A stretch of DNA of 64,000 nucleotides from Demetria terragena DSM 11295 (lineage in GTDB: Bacteria > Actinomycetota > Actinomycetes > Actinomycetales > Dermatophilaceae): positions 62,001-126,000 of the forward strand of contig NZ_AQXW01000002.1 of assembly GCF_000376825.1 (NCBI RefSeq), in the 5' to 3' direction. Every line of letters begins with the position of its first letter. The stretch's first letter is position 1. The translations under genes were made by a program, and so were the position numbers. Shown here piece after piece: positions 9,003 to 16,275 of the stretch. A model generated the notes under the pieces. The model saw nothing but the letters and a program-made list of their open reading frames with translations, was not told where the DNA came from and did not search any database.

Positions 9003-9419
9003 TCAATCGTCGGTGGGGCACTTCATGCACACGCCGAAGATCTCCATCTGGTGGGTCACGTCGCGAAAACCGTGCTCGGCACTCACCCTGGTCGCCCATT
9101 TTTCCACTGCCGGGCCCTCAACCTCGACGGTACGTCCACAGTTCCGGCAGACCAGGTGATGGTGATGAGACGAGGAGCACCGGCGGTAGACCGCCTCACC
9201 CTCGGCTGTGCGCAGCACGTCGACTTCACCGTCCGCGGCCATCGCTTGGAGGGCGCGATAGACCGTCGCTAGGCCCACTGAATTTCCCTGCGAGCGCAGC
9301 ACGGCGTGCAAATCCTGTGCGGAGGTGAAATCTCCGTGCTCATCGAGTGCTTCGGCAACCGCGACCTGCTGGCGAGTAGGCCGTCGGGTCGAAGTCTCAG
9401 GTGCCGTCATACGCGTCAT
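9003..9419 (-). CDS. zur: Fur family zinc uptake regulator
   Basis: A 138-residue Fur-superfamily repressor. The N-terminal winged helix contains TRQQVAVAEAL and LATVYRALQAMAADGEV. The dimerisation domain carries the histidine cluster SSHHHHLVC and two CxxC pairs (CRNC and CMKC) that hold the structural zinc. It is the last gene of the znuA-znuC-znuB-zur operon, so it is assigned as Zur rather than Fur, and cotranscription would give autoregulation. The ATG at 9419 overlaps the znuB stop codon (ATGA); a second ATG three codons downstream is the alternative. Confidence 0.9.
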   Translation of the reverse strand: MTRMTAPETSTRRPTRQQVAVAEALDEHGDFTSAQDLHAVLRSQGNSVGLATVYRALQAMAADGEVDVLRTAEGEAVYRRCSSSHHHHLVCRNCGRTVEVEGPAVEKWATRVSAEHGFRDVTHQMEIFGVCMKCPTDD

Positions 9420-10405
9420 CCCCGGGGTGTCGTCGTGCGGTCGGTCGGGTGTCGATCCCAATGATCAGCGTGTGCTGCATGGCGCTCACCGTCATGAAGA
9501 TAGTCAACATGATCCCCATGGCGCACTGCCGGGTGGCCGCAATCGCCACCATGCTCATGGGGGTGCTCGTCAGGCGTCTCGTGGCGGGCATTGCTCCACC
9601 GTGTCCATAGACCCCCGAGGGCTGCCGCCAGGGTAAAGGCGAGCACGGTCAGCACGACGATCGTCGCGCCCGATGGGGTGTCGGCGTGGTAGGACACAAA
9701 GACGCCGCCCACGCTGCAGGCAACGCCAATGACGACGGCGGTACGAAGCGCGGCGCTAAAGCTCCGGGTCAAGAGTTGTGCCGAGGCGTTGGGCACGATC
9801 ATCAGGGCGCTGATCAGCAACAGTCCGACAATGCGCATAGAGATCACCACGGTGACTGCGGTGAGTACCGCGAGGGTGATGTTGAGTGCCAGCACACGCA
9901 TTCCGGTCGCGCGGGCGTATTCCTCGTCGCCAGCGACCGCGAACAATCGTGGTCGAAGGACCCAGGTCACGACGACAATCACGAGGGTCAGTGCGGCAAA
10001 GGTCCAGATATCGGTGGGGCTGGTGGTGGTGATCGCGCCAAAGAGGTAGGTCTCCAGGTTGCCGGATTGGCCATCGGCAGCACGGCTCAGGAGCACCACA
10101 CCGATGGCGATGCCCCCGTAAAACATCACCGCGAGCGCGACATCGCCACTGGTGCGGCCGCGCGCCCGCACTAGTTCGACCAGAACGGCGGAGGCGATGG
10201 TGAGAATGAGCGCCGTCCAGACCGGTTGGGTTCCGGTGACCACGCCCACGGCCACGCCGGCGAGGGCCACGTGCCCCATGCCATCGCCGATCAACGCCAG
10301 GCGGCGCTGCACCAGGAAGATACCCACCAGGGGTGCCGCCAGGCCGACCAAGAACGCCGCGATGATGGCGCGCTGCATGAAGTCGTAGTTGAGGAGGTCA
10401 AACAT
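9416..10405 (-). CDS. znuB: Zinc ABC transporter permease with His-rich C-terminal tail
   Basis: A 329-residue integral membrane permease of the ABC-3 family that forms the channel of the ZnuABC importer. The start MFDLLNYDFMQRAIIAAFLVG, the LIGDGMGHVALAGVA cytoplasmic motif and IVGLLLISALMIVPNASAQ are typical. Unusually, the membrane domain ends near residue 274 and is followed by a hydrophilic tail of about 55 residues containing 12 histidines, with many Asp and Glu. Such a tail could bind zinc on the cytoplasmic side (inference). The ATG at 10405 lies eight bases inside the 3' end of znuC; the stop overlaps zur. Confidence 0.92.
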   Translation of the reverse strand: MFDLLNYDFMQRAIIAAFLVGLAAPLVGIFLVQRRLALIGDGMGHVALAGVAVGVVTGTQPVWTALILTIASAVLVELVRARGRTSGDVALAVMFYGGIAIGVVLLSRAADGQSGNLETYLFGAITTTSPTDIWTFAALTLVIVVVTWVLRPRLFAVAGDEEYARATGMRVLALNITLAVLTAVTVVISMRIVGLLLISALMIVPNASAQLLTRSFSAALRTAVVIGVACSVGGVFVSYHADTPSGATIVVLTVLAFTLAAALGGLWTRWSNARHETPDEHPHEHGGDCGHPAVRHGDHVDYLHDGERHAAHADHWDRHPTDRTTTPRG

Positions 10406-11210
10406 GTCGATCTCCTCTGGCCAGTGGACCTTCGGCAGGAACGATGCCAGTGCTTCGGGGTGTGTCCTCGTGATGGTGGTGATGTCCGCCAAGGATTTGC
10501 GCGTGGTGATGCCTGGCGTATGCCGTGGGGACACCGTCAAAGTGGACCCGGCCGCCAGAGAGTTCCACGATCCGGGTCACAACATCGGCAAATGCGGCGA
10601 GTTCGTGAGTCACGATCACCATCGTGGTGCCCCGCTCAGCGAGGCGTCGCAACACGTCGGCGAGTACGTGCTGGCTGGCCTCATCGACACCAGCGGTGGG
10701 CTCGTCCATCAGCAAGATTTCGGGCTGCGCGGCAAGAGCTCGAGCAATCAGGACGCGCCGCTGTTGGCCGCCAGACAAGGTGCTGACGTCCTCACGGGCC
10801 CGATCTGCAAGGCCCACCAGGTCGAGGGCTTCCCGCACGAGGCGACGATCTTCGTCGCGCGGACGGGCCCACCAACGTTGGTGGGGGAGGCGACCCACCA
10901 GGGTGACCTCTTCGACCGTGGCGCTCACGGATCCGGACAGCGTGTGCCGCTGCGGGACATAGCCCAGGCGGTGGCGATCTTTGAGGCGGGCCAAGTCGCT
11001 CCCGAGGAGCCGCGCCTCACCGCCCAGCTGATCAGTTAGGCCGAGTAGACCACGGACCAGGGTCGACTTGCCTGACCCGTTAGCGCCCAACAACGCGACG
11101 ACCTCACCCGAGGTGATGGTGAGGTCAACGTCGTGAACGATCTTGCGGTCGGCATACCCGAAGGAGGTTGAACGCAAGGCCAGGACAGGTGTGGAATCAA
11201 CTGCCGTCAC
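10398..11210 (-). CDS. znuC: Zinc ABC transporter ATP-binding protein
   Basis: A 270-residue ATPase of the ZnuABC importer. Walker A is GANGSGKST, the ABC signature is LSGGQQRR, Walker B is ILLMDEPTAGVD, and the switch histidine is in IVTHEL. The QRHTLSGSVSATVEEV region matches metal-type ABC proteins. The C-terminus contains an HHH cluster and an HHHHH cluster spaced about six residues apart, a histidine enrichment seen in some ZnuC proteins. The GTG start overlaps the znuA stop codon (GTGA at 11207-11210), and the gene overlaps znuB by eight bases, supporting one transcript. Confidence 0.93.
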   Translation of the reverse strand: MTAVDSTPVLALRSTSFGYADRKIVHDVDLTITSGEVVALLGANGSGKSTLVRGLLGLTDQLGGEARLLGSDLARLKDRHRLGYVPQRHTLSGSVSATVEEVTLVGRLPHQRWWARPRDEDRRLVREALDLVGLADRAREDVSTLSGGQQRRVLIARALAAQPEILLMDEPTAGVDEASQHVLADVLRRLAERGTTMVIVTHELAAFADVVTRIVELSGGRVHFDGVPTAYARHHHAQILGGHHHHHEDTPRSTGIVPAEGPLARGDRHV

Positions 11211-12166
11211 GAACAGGCCTGCCCCTTCTCCAAGGTCTTGATGTTGGCGCGCATAACCTCAAAGTAGTCCGAGCCGGGGGATTTGCTGGTGATTCCCTCA
11301 AGAGGGTCCAAGACGGCGGTCTTGGCGCCGCTGGATCGCGCGACAGCTTCTGCGAAGCGTGGCGAGGCGAGCGTCTCGGTATAGATCACCGTGGCTCCGG
11401 ATTCCTTGGCGAGGGTGCTGATCTTGGTCAACGTCTTGGCGTCAGGTGACTCCTTGGGGGACACCCCCGAGATCGGCACCTGAGTCATCCCCACTCGCTG
11501 CGCGAGATACCCGAACGCGGCGTGGCCCGTAATCAGGTCCTGGCGCTTGCAGTTGGCAAGTCGAGTCGTGAGGTCTTTGTTCAGCGAAGTGAGTTTGCTG
11601 CCGAACTTCTTGGCGTTGGCTCGGTATTCGGCGGCATGGTCCGGGTCGGCTTTGGCGAGCCGGTCGCCGATGGCTGTGGCGACTTTGGCGTAGCGCACTG
11701 GGTCGAGCCAGAAGTGCGGGTCGTTCGGGCCATGGTCGTGGTCTTCTTCGCCGTGGTCGTGGCCCTCGTGATCGCCGCCCTCTGGCGGTGCCGACAGATC
11801 CAGTTCGGCACTGGTGCTGACGTCGTACGCGTGATCACTGCCCTGGTTCTTCGCCGCGTCATCGATCGGACCGGCGAATCCCTTGAGATAGACGAAGAGA
11901 TCCGTCTCGGAGACCTTGGCCACATCCTTCGGGCTGAGTTCGAGATCATGCGGATCGGTGCCGGGCTTGACCAGGTTTGAGGCGGAGACGCGCTTGCCGC
12001 CGATCTCGGACACCGCGAACTCCAGCGGGTAGAACGACGTCAGCACCTCCACGGTGTCCCCGCCAGCCTCGCCCGAGGCGCCGTCCGAGTTCGAGGTGTC
12101 CGAACCGCAGGCGGTCACGCCCATCAGGAGGGCAGCAGTCAGGGCAGCAGAGACGGGAGGGCGCAT
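11207..12166 (-). CDS. znuA: Zinc-binding lipoprotein (substrate-binding component)
   Basis: A 319-residue periplasm-side (membrane-anchored) metal-binding lipoprotein of the ZnuA/TroA family. The signal peptide ends in a lipobox, GVTACGS. The family order is intact: SFYPLEFAVSEIGG, KPGTDPHDLELSP with the first metal histidine, DPHFWLDPVRYAKV with the second, GHAAFGYLAQRVG with the third, and a late acidic ligand region. Between the first two lies a mobile loop of alternating His, Asp and Glu (about 20 residues), the hallmark of zinc rather than manganese binders. The ATG at 12166 was chosen because it begins a proper signal peptide; no Shine-Dalgarno sequence precedes it. Confidence 0.94.
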   Translation of the reverse strand: MRPPVSAALTAALLMGVTACGSDTSNSDGASGEAGGDTVEVLTSFYPLEFAVSEIGGKRVSASNLVKPGTDPHDLELSPKDVAKVSETDLFVYLKGFAGPIDDAAKNQGSDHAYDVSTSAELDLSAPPEGGDHEGHDHGEEDHDHGPNDPHFWLDPVRYAKVATAIGDRLAKADPDHAAEYRANAKKFGSKLTSLNKDLTTRLANCKRQDLITGHAAFGYLAQRVGMTQVPISGVSPKESPDAKTLTKISTLAKESGATVIYTETLASPRFAEAVARSSGAKTAVLDPLEGITSKSPGSDYFEVMRANIKTLEKGQACS

Positions 12167-12202
12167 GACAACGATTCTCAATCTAGTGATAATCGTTGTC
12201 AA
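12166..12202 (-). promoter_or_regulatory. znuA promoter with two Zur-box-like palindromes
   Basis: Two 15-base palindrome-like sites of Zur-box form flank each other: TGACAACGATTATCA (minus strand, 12187-12201) and a partner with the same core (12166-12180, plus strand TGACAACGATTCTCA). On the minus strand a perfect -35 TTGACA (12197-12202) sits inside the first box, and a -10-like GAGAAT (12174-12179) follows after 17 bases inside the second. Seven bases later is the znuA ATG, with no ribosome binding site, so a leaderless transcript repressed by Zur when zinc is plentiful is the natural reading. The motif and spacing are seen; the regulation is inferred. Confidence 0.72.
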
Positions 12203-12203
12203 A

Positions 12204-12521
12204 TTAGCGCGGGAGTGCGAGAACCAGCGCGAGGACAGCGCTCAGGAGCAGGACTGAAGAGCGCATGAGTCGTTCAAGCGGTCGCAGTCGCGGCCAGGCG
12301 AGGTACAGCATCCATCCAAGAAGGAGGGTGATCAGGCCAAAGCAGGCCGCGCCGACGACTCCCCGAAAGATGAGTCCGATCACGGCCAAGATCGCGGTCG
12401 CGATCAACGGTGTGCGGGCGGGCCACGACTCCAATCGCTCGACCGCAGCGTGACTGCGGTGCTCGACGAAGGAACGGAGCCGTGTCGTGCGCACAGAGGG
12501 TTTTGGGTCGGCAGATGGCAC
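12204..12521 (-). CDS. Small DUF6703-like membrane protein
   Basis: A 105-residue protein with a basic N-terminal region (about residues 1-37) and then three hydrophobic segments, roughly residues 38-55, 56-75 and 86-104, separated by WPRLRPLERLMRSS. The arrangement resembles small actinobacterial membrane proteins annotated as DUF6703; function unknown. It starts with GTG at 12521 and ends two bases before the znuA promoter -35, on the same strand as znu. Whether it reads through into the zinc operon cannot be told. The opposite-strand intergenic region upstream of it is strongly structured. Confidence 0.65.
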   Translation of the reverse strand: MPSADPKPSVRTTRLRSFVEHRSHAAVERLESWPARTPLIATAILAVIGLIFRGVVGAACFGLITLLLGWMLYLAWPRLRPLERLMRSSVLLLSAVLALVLALPR

Positions 12522-12588
12522 CGGAAAAGACTACCGGCTGGAGAATTGACCAAGTTTTGACCTTTGCGTGAACCCCTATAGAGACACC

Positions 12589-12734
12589 GCCGCATAGTGT
12601 CGTTCTTGTTGCGGGCGACCCCTTCCAGTCCTCCCCCTGCCCGCAACCGGTAGTCGTCACGGCGCACCTGCGGTGGCGTACTCGGTGTCTCCTTCCACCG
12701 AGTACGCGACGGGACACCTCGGGTGTGCCGTGAC
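12589..12734 (+). ncRNA. Candidate structured RNA upstream of dusB
   Basis: This non-coding stretch contains three nested or consecutive helices. Hairpin 1 pairs 12609-12616 with 12639-12646 around a 22-base pyrimidine-rich loop with runs CCCC and CCCCC. An outer 13-bp helix pairs 12656-12668 with 12722-12734 (one G-U pair). Inside it, a perfect 11-bp hairpin pairs 12677-12687 with 12696-12706 around the loop TCTCCTTC. A weak promoter-like pair (TTGACC 12557-12562, TATAGA 12577-12582, spacing only 14) precedes it. The C/U loops recall the actinobacterial 6C RNA idea but lack six-C runs. It could also be a dusB leader; ends are approximate. Confidence 0.35.
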
Positions 12735-12794
12735 GTACGCCTAGGGGGTGAGCGATTCGAAACTGGCCGATTCATGCGGGAGAATGGGGAGGCC

Positions 12795-14012
12795 ATGACT
12801 GAACTTCTCACTCCCACAGCCCACCCAGTGCTGCCACCGCTGCAGATCGGACGGCACACCATTTCCTCCCCGGTGGTGCTGGCGCCGATGGCTGGGATCA
12901 CAAACCGAGCGTTCCGGCGGCTCTGCCGCCAGTACGGCGCTCAGGGTGCGCCCGCAGACGGCGGCGCCGCTCCTTCCGGAGCGACCTCGCTGTATGTCAG
13001 CGAGATGATCACCTCTCGGGCCCTTGTGGAGCGCACGCCGGTGACGATGCAGTTGATCGAACACGACCCCGACGAGGCGCCCCGGTCGATCCAGCTGTAC
13101 AGCGTGGATCCGGTCACGGCAGGGCGTGCAGTGCACATCCTGGCGAGCGAAAACCGCTGTGACCACATCGATCTCAACTTCGGTTGCCCAGTCCCCAAAG
13201 TCACTCGAAAGGGTGGAGGGGGAGCCCTGCCGTGGAAGTCTGAACTGTTCCGCAGCATCGTGTCGACCGCTGTTCGCGCGGCCGCACCGTACGACATCCC
13301 GGTCACCGTCAAGATGCGCAAGGGCATCGACGACCGCCACCTGACTTTTTTGGAGGCTGGGCGCATCGCCGAGGGTGAGGGCGCCGCGGCCGTCGCGCTC
13401 CACGGTCGTACCGTCGCGCAGTCCTATTCGGGTCAGGCGGACTGGAGCGCGATTCGAGACTTGAAGCAGGCGGTGACCAGCATTCCGGTGCTGGGAAACG
13501 GTGATATTTGGTCCGCCGAGGATGCCGTGCGAATGGTGCACGAAACCGGGTGCGACGGTGTGGTGGTCGGGCGTGGGTGCCTCGGTCGCCCGTGGCTCTT
13601 CACCGATCTCGCCGCAGCATTCGCTGGCTCCGACCTGCGGGTGCGCCCGACCTTGGGGGAGGTATGCGAGACCCTCCGGCGACATGCCGCATACCTCACG
13701 GAGTTCCACGGTTCCGAGGAAAAAGGGTGCCGCGACATCCGCAAGCACATCTCTTGGTACCTCAAAGGATTCCGAGTCGGCTCGCACGTACGGTCAAGCT
13801 TGGCAACGGTCGTCTCGCTGTCCTCGCTCGATGACCTGGTAGCCACCTTGGACCTGGACCAGGACTGGCCCGCAGATGCCGACGGCCCGCGTGGCCGCGC
13901 TGGGTCTGAGCGGCGCGTAGTGCTTCCCGAAGGCTGGCTCGATTCGCGTGAACTCGATGGCGTCGGCGCGGACGCCATCGCAGCCGCCGAGCTGTCCGTC
14001 TCGGGCGGCTGA
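12795..14012 (+). CDS. dusB: tRNA-dihydrouridine synthase
   Basis: A 405-residue FMN-dependent enzyme that reduces uridines in the tRNA D-loop. The TIM-barrel opens with SPVVLAPMAGITNRAFRRLC. The catalytic cysteine sits in NFGCPVPKVTRKGGG, VTVKMRKGIDD and ALHGRTVAQSYSGQADW supply substrate and FMN contacts, and GNGDIWSAEDA and GCDGVVVGRGCLGRPW bind the FMN phosphate. An insert near residue 55 (APADGGAAPSGATSLYVSEM) is slightly longer than usual. The C-terminal helical domain follows. The ATG at 12795 has GGGGAGG-like purines just upstream; it faces the convergent sulfurtransferase 12 bases after its stop. Confidence 0.94.
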   Translation: MTELLTPTAHPVLPPLQIGRHTISSPVVLAPMAGITNRAFRRLCRQYGAQGAPADGGAAPSGATSLYVSEMITSRALVERTPVTMQLIEHDPDEAPRSIQLYSVDPVTAGRAVHILASENRCDHIDLNFGCPVPKVTRKGGGGALPWKSELFRSIVSTAVRAAAPYDIPVTVKMRKGIDDRHLTFLEAGRIAEGEGAAAVALHGRTVAQSYSGQADWSAIRDLKQAVTSIPVLGNGDIWSAEDAVRMVHETGCDGVVVGRGCLGRPWLFTDLAAAFAGSDLRVRPTLGEVCETLRRHAAYLTEFHGSEEKGCRDIRKHISWYLKGFRVGSHVRSSLATVVSLSSLDDLVATLDLDQDWPADADGPRGRAGSERRVVLPEGWLDSRELDGVGADAIAAAELSVSGG

Positions 14013-14024
14013 GACCGCTCGGCC

Positions 14025-14864
14025 TCAGGTCGCGATCGGCCGCTCGGGGTCAGTGATCCAGTGCGACCAGGACCCGACGTACACAGCGGGCTCGGCTCCG
14101 ACCTGCGCGGCTTCGATCGCCAGCGCGGTATGCATCGCTTGGACCCCGGACCCGCAATAGACCCCGACGGGCGCGCCGGGCCGGACGCCGACCCGGGTGA
14201 GGTGGACGGCCAGATCATCCGCGGGCAGAAACCGTCCGTCCTCTTGCAGGTTGTTCAACGCGGGCGCACTGACGGCTCCAGGGATGTGACCTGCGATGGG
14301 ATCGATCGTCTCCTGACGTCCGTGGAATCGAGGGGCGGGCCGAGCATCGAGCAGCACATGGCGGTCGGCGTAGTCGGCTGCGTCTTCGGCACTCAGGACC
14401 TGCCGATGCGGCGGCGTGGCCACGAAATCGCCCGGAGTCGGAATGACCGGGTCGTGATTGGTGGGTAGGCCCAACGCCAGCCATCGCCGCATTCCACCGT
14501 CGAGGACCTGGACCGCCTCATGCCCGGCATGCTTGAGCAACCACCACAGCCGAGCTGCCGACAGGCTGTTCTCGCGGTCATAGACCACGACATGGGAGTC
14601 GTTGCGCACCCCGGCCGCCCGCAGCGCTGCGGTGAAGGCGGCAACCTCCGGCATCGGGTGTCTTCCCTGCTCACCAGGCAGGCCGGAGAGCGCGCCCTCA
14701 AACTCCACCCACGCGGCGCCCGGAAGGTGCTCGCGGTCGTACGCCGCGCGCTGAGATTCCGAGCCCAGGCTCCAACTGACATCCAGCAACACGGGCGGCG
14801 CCGCCGAATTGCGGGCTCGCTGCAGGTGCTCGGCGCTGATCAACGGTCCGTCTGGGCGGCGCAT
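14025..14864 (-). CDS. sseA: Sulfurtransferase with two rhodanese domains
   Basis: A 279-residue tandem-rhodanese protein of the thiosulfate/3-mercaptopyruvate sulfurtransferase group. The N-terminal domain (about 1-130) is inactive-type, with LDVSWSLG and VVVYDRENSLSAARLWW. The C-terminal domain contains LLDARPAPRFHG and GHIPGAVSAP, and the active-site loop CGSGVQA with catalytic Cys237. A CGSGxxA loop suits mercaptopyruvate-type enzymes, but thiosulfate use cannot be excluded. It starts with ATG at 14864 and follows the hemerythrin gene on the same strand by about 30 bases, so they may share a transcript. Confidence 0.9.
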   Translation of the reverse strand: MRRPDGPLISAEHLQRARNSAAPPVLLDVSWSLGSESQRAAYDREHLPGAAWVEFEGALSGLPGEQGRHPMPEVAAFTAALRAAGVRNDSHVVVYDRENSLSAARLWWLLKHAGHEAVQVLDGGMRRWLALGLPTNHDPVIPTPGDFVATPPHRQVLSAEDAADYADRHVLLDARPAPRFHGRQETIDPIAGHIPGAVSAPALNNLQEDGRFLPADDLAVHLTRVGVRPGAPVGVYCGSGVQAMHTALAIEAAQVGAEPAVYVGSWSHWITDPERPIAT

Positions 14865-14897
14865 ACCCCGAGCGTAGGGCGAAACGGGGATCGGCGA

Positions 14898-15368
14898 CTA
14901 GAGCGGCCCTAGGACATCGCGCACGCCATCCTGCAGTTCAAGACTTTCAAGTACCTGTAAGAGCTGTCGTTCTTCGTAGCGGAAGTGAGTCTCCATTACC
15001 GCGGCAACCCCCTCCAGATGTATCGCGAGTTCGGTCGCCGGCGCTGATCGGTCGACGGCCGCAGCGAGCCCCCCGAGGAGGTGGCCGATCATCGAATGGT
15101 CCTGGGTCAGAGATCGCAGCACCGGGCCCAGGTGCGGATGCGCTGCCTCGATCGCGGGGAACAAGACCCGGTCTTCGCCGCGATGGTGGCCGTCGAGTGC
15201 CGTGCAGAATCCGTGGCAGTACAGCAGCAGATCCCGTGTCGCGTCGTCGGATGGGCCGCCGTCGCTGACGGCTTCTTGAGCGACGGCCAGGGCATCGCGC
15301 AGCCGTTGGTGCACTCGGCGTAGTTCGGTGCTCCAGGCCATCAGCCTGGTCATCTCGCGCTCAGTCAC
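14898..15368 (-). CDS. Hemerythrin HHE domain protein
   Basis: A 156-residue four-helix-bundle protein with the pattern of hemerythrin HHE cation-binding domains: VHQRLRDAL in helix 1, GHHRGEDRVLFPAIE in helix 2, TQDHSMIGHLL in helix 3 and METHFRYEERQLL in helix 4. These provide the His and Glu ligands for a non-haem di-iron centre, suggesting a role in oxygen, nitric oxide or peroxide handling or iron homeostasis, not resolved further. The GTG start at 15368 begins MTEREMTRLMAW. It lies upstream of the sulfurtransferase on the minus strand and diverges from the DUF2277 gene. Confidence 0.88.
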   Translation of the reverse strand: MTEREMTRLMAWSTELRRVHQRLRDALAVAQEAVSDGGPSDDATRDLLLYCHGFCTALDGHHRGEDRVLFPAIEAAHPHLGPVLRSLTQDHSMIGHLLGGLAAAVDRSAPATELAIHLEGVAAVMETHFRYEERQLLQVLESLELQDGVRDVLGPL

Positions 15369-15540
15369 GCGACGACGAAGGAAGCGATGAAACCATCGTC
15401 AGTCCTTTGGGTTCGACGCCTCCATGCTTGACACGACCTGTCACCAGCACGCGACGTTGCCCGCGATGCTACCGCTGTCGTTGGCCCTGTCAAAGACAGC
15501 GGGCATAGGGATTCGCGGGTGGATGTGCCAGGCTTGCGGT

Positions 15541-15816
15541 ATGTGCCGCAACATCAGACAACTCCACAACTTCGAGCCAGCAGCAACACCTGATGAGGTC
15601 GAAGCCGCCGCGATTCAGTACGTCCGCAAGGTCAGCGGGTCTACCAAACCGTCGCAGGCTAACCAGGAAGCTTTTGACCGTGCGGTTGAAGCGGTGACCG
15701 CTGCGACGCGCAAGTTGATCGATTCGCTGGTCACCAAAGCGCCGCCGAAGGACCGTGAGGTCGAGGCCGCCAAGGCTAAGGCCCGCGCCGCCAAGCGTTA
15801 TGCCAACGCCGGCTGA
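15541..15816 (+). CDS. DUF2277 family protein
   Basis: A 91-residue protein recognised as DUF2277 by the invariant opening MCRNIRQLHNFEP, followed by IQYVRKVSGSTKPSQANQEAF. The C-terminal half is a basic helix (PPKDREVEAAKAKARAAKRY). The family is widespread in actinobacteria and its function is unknown. The ATG at 15541 places the conserved MCRNIR at the N-terminus, which fixes the start. It overlaps the downstream DUF3806 gene by one base (TGATG). A short hairpin (15472-15479 with 15495-15502) lies in the upstream divergent region. Confidence 0.92.
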   Translation: MCRNIRQLHNFEPAATPDEVEAAAIQYVRKVSGSTKPSQANQEAFDRAVEAVTAATRKLIDSLVTKAPPKDREVEAAKAKARAAKRYANAG

Positions 15817-16244
15817 TGGCGGATTCCTCGGCTGATTTCACCATCTCAGCTCCCGAGGCTGACCAGCAGCGTGTGTTGCAGGAATGGCTCGATGACGCCG
15901 CCCAACAGGGCATTGACGTCGGTGATGTCATGTCCATCAGCCGTGCCTTCGACGGTTATGTCGAACAGACGGTGCAGACCAAGGCCGCTGAGCGAGGCGA
16001 CCCCACCACGTTCTGCACGATGATCGGGTTTGCGATGGGGGAGCATCTCCGTCAGCGCAGCAGTTTGGAATGGCGCGTGGTGACCGATTCCCAAGGCACC
16101 GACCTGGCGTTGACCACGCCGGACGAGAGCGCGGTGTTGTTCCCGAGCGACCCAGTCGCCGCGGCCTGGGAGGTTGCCGAGGTCGGTTGGATACCGCAAT
16201 GGGTGGAGAACCTGCTGGTCGGCTTGACGGACTCTCCCGCATGA
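15816..16244 (+). CDS. DUF3806 domain-containing protein
   Basis: A 142-residue acidic cytoplasmic protein. The second half, with FCTMIGFAMGEHLRQRSSLEWRVVTDSQGTDLAL then a VLFPSDPV motif, fits the DUF3806 pattern (a G-x-x-x-G-E-x-L helix, W-x-x-V-x-D-x-x-G-x-D strand, and a P-x-x-x-V motif). No catalytic function is assigned to the domain. The start codon overlaps the stop of DUF2277, so the two are translationally coupled, and dgt begins 31 bases downstream on the same strand. Confidence 0.78.
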   Translation: MADSSADFTISAPEADQQRVLQEWLDDAAQQGIDVGDVMSISRAFDGYVEQTVQTKAAERGDPTTFCTMIGFAMGEHLRQRSSLEWRVVTDSQGTDLALTTPDESAVLFPSDPVAAAWEVAEVGWIPQWVENLLVGLTDSPA

Positions 16245-16275
16245 GGCGCCCGGCGCGCCTGCTCCCGATGCCTCG

